DNA of 64,000 nt, taken from positions 62,001-126,000 of the forward strand of contig CAMAWH010000001.1 in NCBI GenBank assembly GCA_945861635.1. Direction: 5' to 3'. The notes below the pieces were generated by a model. That model did no database searches and was not told the DNA's origin. It saw only the letters and a program-made list of their open reading frames with translations. Positions 61,551-64,000 of the stretch are shown in pieces; within the stretch, counting starts at the first letter, position 1, and each line of letters starts with the position of its first letter. Source of the stretch: Klebsiella pneumoniae (GTDB lineage: Bacteria; Myxococcota_A; UBA796; SXON01). The position numbers and the translations under genes are program-made.

Positions 61551-63119
61551 TCAGAACTCGATTTCGTCAAAGCTAGCGGCGTGGCTCTGAATCTCGTCGT
61601 CCGAGAGTCCGCTGCGCGCCTCAATCTTGATGCCCCGCTCCTGACCAATTCGGTCGTCCACCGCGCGCACATGCACGATGCCATCCGCGTCTATCTCAAA
61701 CGTGATCTTCACCCGCACCTGACCCCGCGGCATCGGGGGCAAATCCGATAGCACGAACTCGCCGAGAAGTTCGTTGTCGTCGGCAAGTCGGCTTTCACCC
61801 TGAAACACTGCGATTCGCACCTCGATCTGATCATCCCACGCCGTATGGAAGACCTTCGAGGACTCCGTCGGCACCGCCGTATTCCTAGGAATGATCACCT
61901 CGCAGAACCCGCCAACCGTTCGCACAGACAGGGATTGAGGGGTTACATCCAGGAGAACGGAGCTTGACCCTTCGTCAACATTCGTCAAATTGTACGCCTG
62001 AATCGCGGCCCCCACGGCCACCACTTCGTCGGGGTTGACGCTGATATTGGGCGGCTTGCCGAAGTACTGCTGAACCGCCTCCCGCACGAGCGGGTATCGC
62101 GTCATGCCGCCGACCAAAAGGATGTGGTCGATCTGCCGCGCGGACATCCCAGCGTTTTTCACCGCTTCATCACATACGGAGAACGTTTTCTGGACGAGCG
62201 GCATCACCCACTGCGCGTACTGGTACCGGTTGACCTTCGTGCGGAACTCGTACTCTTGACCGTCGGGGCTCCGATAGACGCCCGGAACGTGAACCTCGAC
62301 TTCATCCGACATTGAAAGCGCGATTTTTGCCCGTTCCGCCGCCTCCCGAAGTTTCAGACGGACCGTGCGATTGTCGTCTAGCTTCAGGGAATTCGTCTTT
62401 TCAAACTGTTCAAGGAAGCGATCCGCAGTCGTGTAGTCGAAATCATCGCCACCGAGAAACGTATCGCCGGCGGTCGAGACGACCTCGAAGAAATCGTCGT
62501 CGATCTTCAGGATCGACACGTCAAACGTTCCACCACCGAGGTCGTACACCGCAATGTGCTGCCGCTTTCCCTGTTGGAACCCGTATGCGAGCGCAGCGGC
62601 CGTCGGCTCATTGATGATCCGCAAACACTGCAAGCCGGCGATCGATGCAGCATCTCGGGTGGCCTGACGCTGGTTGTCATTGAAGTAGGCCGGCACCGTG
62701 ATCACGGCGCGGTCCACGACCTCTCCGAGAGCGTTTTCGGCGATGCGCTTCATGTGCACGAGGACGTGCGCACTAATTTCTGGAGGGGAAAATAGGCGAC
62801 CTTGCACGCGAATGCGCGCATCTCCGTTTTCGGATTCGCTGATTCCGAACGCGCTCTGCGCCTTCATGCGCGTCACCTCCTCGGAGGCATATCGGCGGCC
62901 GATCAAGCGTTTTGCGCTTACGACCGTGTTTTCAGGCGCATACAGCATTTGCTTTCGTGCACGGTGGCCGACGACGACCGTTTTTCCGTAGCCGAACGCG
63001 ACGACGGACGGCTGCGTTCGCCGCCCCTCCTGATCCGCGAATACCACAGGAATTCCATCACGCATCGCCGCGACGCAGGAGTTGGACGTACCGAGATCGA
63101 TGCCGACGGCGACGCCCAT
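61551..63119 (-). CDS. DnaK-like Hsp70 chaperone without lid domain
   Basis: This 522-residue Hsp70 has an intact ATPase: GIDLGTSNSCVA near residue 6, YDLGGGTFDVSIL and LVGGMTRYPLV. The linker VLLDVTPQSLSVRTVGG and the substrate-binding beta-sandwich follow. The chain ends soon after GLSDDEIQ, where the helical lid of about 100 residues should begin. Canonical DnaK is about 610-640 residues. Without the lid it should hold and release substrate fast, or bind folded partners. A J-protein follows, and a Pro-rich membrane protein precedes it by eight bases. Confidence 0.92.
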   Translation of the reverse strand: MGVAVGIDLGTSNSCVAAMRDGIPVVFADQEGRRTQPSVVAFGYGKTVVVGHRARKQMLYAPENTVVSAKRLIGRRYASEEVTRMKAQSAFGISESENGDARIRVQGRLFSPPEISAHVLVHMKRIAENALGEVVDRAVITVPAYFNDNQRQATRDAASIAGLQCLRIINEPTAAALAYGFQQGKRQHIAVYDLGGGTFDVSILKIDDDFFEVVSTAGDTFLGGDDFDYTTADRFLEQFEKTNSLKLDDNRTVRLKLREAAERAKIALSMSDEVEVHVPGVYRSPDGQEYEFRTKVNRYQYAQWVMPLVQKTFSVCDEAVKNAGMSARQIDHILLVGGMTRYPLVREAVQQYFGKPPNISVNPDEVVAVGAAIQAYNLTNVDEGSSSVLLDVTPQSLSVRTVGGFCEVIIPRNTAVPTESSKVFHTAWDDQIEVRIAVFQGESRLADDNELLGEFVLSDLPPMPRGQVRVKITFEIDADGIVHVRAVDDRIGQERGIKIEARSGLSDDEIQSHAASFDEIEF

Positions 63120-63127
63120 GCTCCTTC

Positions 63128-63964
63128 CTATCCGCCCGAGCAGGAAACGCGGCCACCCGATTCACTGCAAGTCACCGACGCGTTCCGGTTCACCTGCACA
63201 ACGCCCATCGCCGAGCCCACGCGGACCCGACACGTCACCGTCCCCTCGAACGTGAGCGTCGAGGCGCCGACGAACTCGACGGTTTGACCGTCACCGCACT
63301 GAAGCTTGCCTTCCTGACCCGGAATATTGAATCGCACCGAGTACGTACCGGTAGCGGCGGGCTCCGGCGGGGGCGTCGCAAGCGGGGCGGGGCGCGATGA
63401 GCCCGGCGGGCGGGGGGTGGCGGCACCGCTGCTGGTCGGCTTCGCCGCGGACGCGGAACCACCAGGCTTCGGCTGGGGTACGGGCGCGGGGGCGGCAGTG
63501 GGGCGCGGGCGGGACGAGGGGGACGTTGTTGAGGACGAGGAAGCCGCGCGCGGAGGGGCGACGGCGTGGGGGGGCTCCGGGGCGTCTTCGGTCGTGGGGT
63601 CCGTCGATGGCGCACCGTCCGGCGCCCCGGCGTCGGCGGCCTCTTTCCCGGCCTCCGCGGAGGGGCTGCCTTCGTTTCCGTCGGCCTTTTCCGAAGCAGG
63701 GGCAACGATTTCCGCCGGTCCGCTCATCCGCGACATCACCCACGCGCCGCCGCCCAACGCCATTCCGCCGCCGCAAACGAGCACCAGCAACACCACGACA
63801 ACGCCGACCATCATCATGCCCGTTCCCGATTTTTTCGGGACATAGTCGTCATCGAGAACGGAGCGCTCTCGGGGCACCGTTACGGGACCGGCGGAAGCAA
63901 CGGGACCCGCGGCAATCGAGGCTGGACGCGCGGACTGCGGCGGCGGAAAAGCCGGTGCAATCAT
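63128..63964 (-). CDS. Pro/Ala-rich single-pass membrane protein with PEGA-like C-terminal domain
   Basis: A 278-residue reading from ATG 63964, but the frame stays open to the right edge at 64000 with no strong ribosome site, so the true start may lie outside the window. It has a Pro-rich cytoplasmic segment, one membrane helix (MMMVGVVVVLLVLVCGGGMALGG), a long Pro/Ser/Ala linker, and a C-terminal domain of about 70 residues (YSVRFNIPGQEGKLQCGDGQ). That domain is reminiscent of PEGA domains, which often follow Ser/Thr kinases in Myxococcota. It is first in the chaperone operon. Function unknown. Confidence 0.65.
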   Translation of the reverse strand: MIAPAFPPPQSARPASIAAGPVASAGPVTVPRERSVLDDDYVPKKSGTGMMMVGVVVVLLVLVCGGGMALGGGAWVMSRMSGPAEIVAPASEKADGNEGSPSAEAGKEAADAGAPDGAPSTDPTTEDAPEPPHAVAPPRAASSSSTTSPSSRPRPTAAPAPVPQPKPGGSASAAKPTSSGAATPRPPGSSRPAPLATPPPEPAATGTYSVRFNIPGQEGKLQCGDGQTVEFVGASTLTFEGTVTCRVRVGSAMGVVQVNRNASVTCSESGGRVSCSGG

Positions 63965-64000
63965 AGCGTCTTCGCGACTCGGCGCGCGCGGGACATCGGC

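Noticed and set aside
1..64000. tRNA, rRNA, insertion sequences, prophage, CRISPR arrays
   Set aside because: Reading all intergenic gaps showed no cloverleaf, ribosomal, transposase or repeat-spacer structure. Short RNAs without strong sequence signatures could still be missed.

Overview
The window is dense, GC-rich bacterial DNA: about 57 protein genes, almost no gap above 200 bp, many 1-4 bp start/stop overlaps and frequent GTG starts. Several features point to a Myxococcota (deltaproteobacterial) chromosome. Three secreted proteases end in MYXO-CTERM-like tails (Cys-rich motif, hydrophobic helix, terminal Arg cluster). There are zinc-ribbon plus GYF-like membrane proteins of the type known from myxobacterial GltJ, many lipoproteins, an HmuY-family lipoprotein, and menaquinone synthesis by the futalosine route. 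I saw no rRNA, tRNA, insertion sequence, prophage or CRISPR array, so this looks like core chromosome with lineage-specific surface genes.

Layout. 1-4.1 kb: two divergent polytopic membrane proteins (the left one runs off the edge), then a GspE/PilB-type ATPase. 4.1-14.2 kb, minus strand: an eight-gene run glmU > uvrD-like helicase > two zinc-ribbon/GYF/TPR membrane proteins > TFIIB-like zinc ribbon > gatC > gatA > a lipoprotein gene that appears frameshifted. 14.2-17.2 kb: SDR, CPA2 antiporter and a PHM-like copper monooxygenase lipoprotein. 17.2-21.5 kb: a subtilase-gluzincin-acyltransferase operon divergent from an HmuY-like lipoprotein. 21.6-26.6 kb: two ATP-grasp enzymes divergent from a protease-like surface protein plus a third ATP-grasp enzyme. 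26.6-32 kb: TPR protein, coiled-coil protein, degenerate receiver, aldo/keto reductase and a GT-C-like membrane protein. 32-39.2 kb, minus strand: the menaquinone operon, read as polyprenyl diphosphate synthase > ubiE/menG > ubiX > mqnE > mqnA-mqnC fusion > aminodeoxyfutalosine deaminase-like > mqnP-like prenyltransferase. A GbsR/MarR regulator diverges from it across a palindrome. 39.9-47.6 kb: lipoprotein, retropepsin-like membrane protein, DEDDh exonuclease, purF, beta-propeller-like protein, glycosyltransferase and small membrane or secreted proteins. 47.6-54 kb, minus strand: pentapeptide-repeat membrane protein, metzincin lipoprotein, HEAT-like protein, small lipoprotein, an unknown protein and a WYL regulator. 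54-64 kb: small membrane protein, leuS, a barrel-like protein, a very large SUKH/TPR/HEAT protein, then a J-protein, a lidless DnaK-like chaperone and a membrane-anchored Pro/Ala-rich protein that may run off the right edge.

The best candidates for something undescribed are the symmetric triple ATP-grasp locus, the MqnA-MqnC fusion inside a compact menaquinone operon, the lidless Hsp70/J pair, and the giant SUKH-repeat protein. Functions were assigned by reading motifs; no database search was run.
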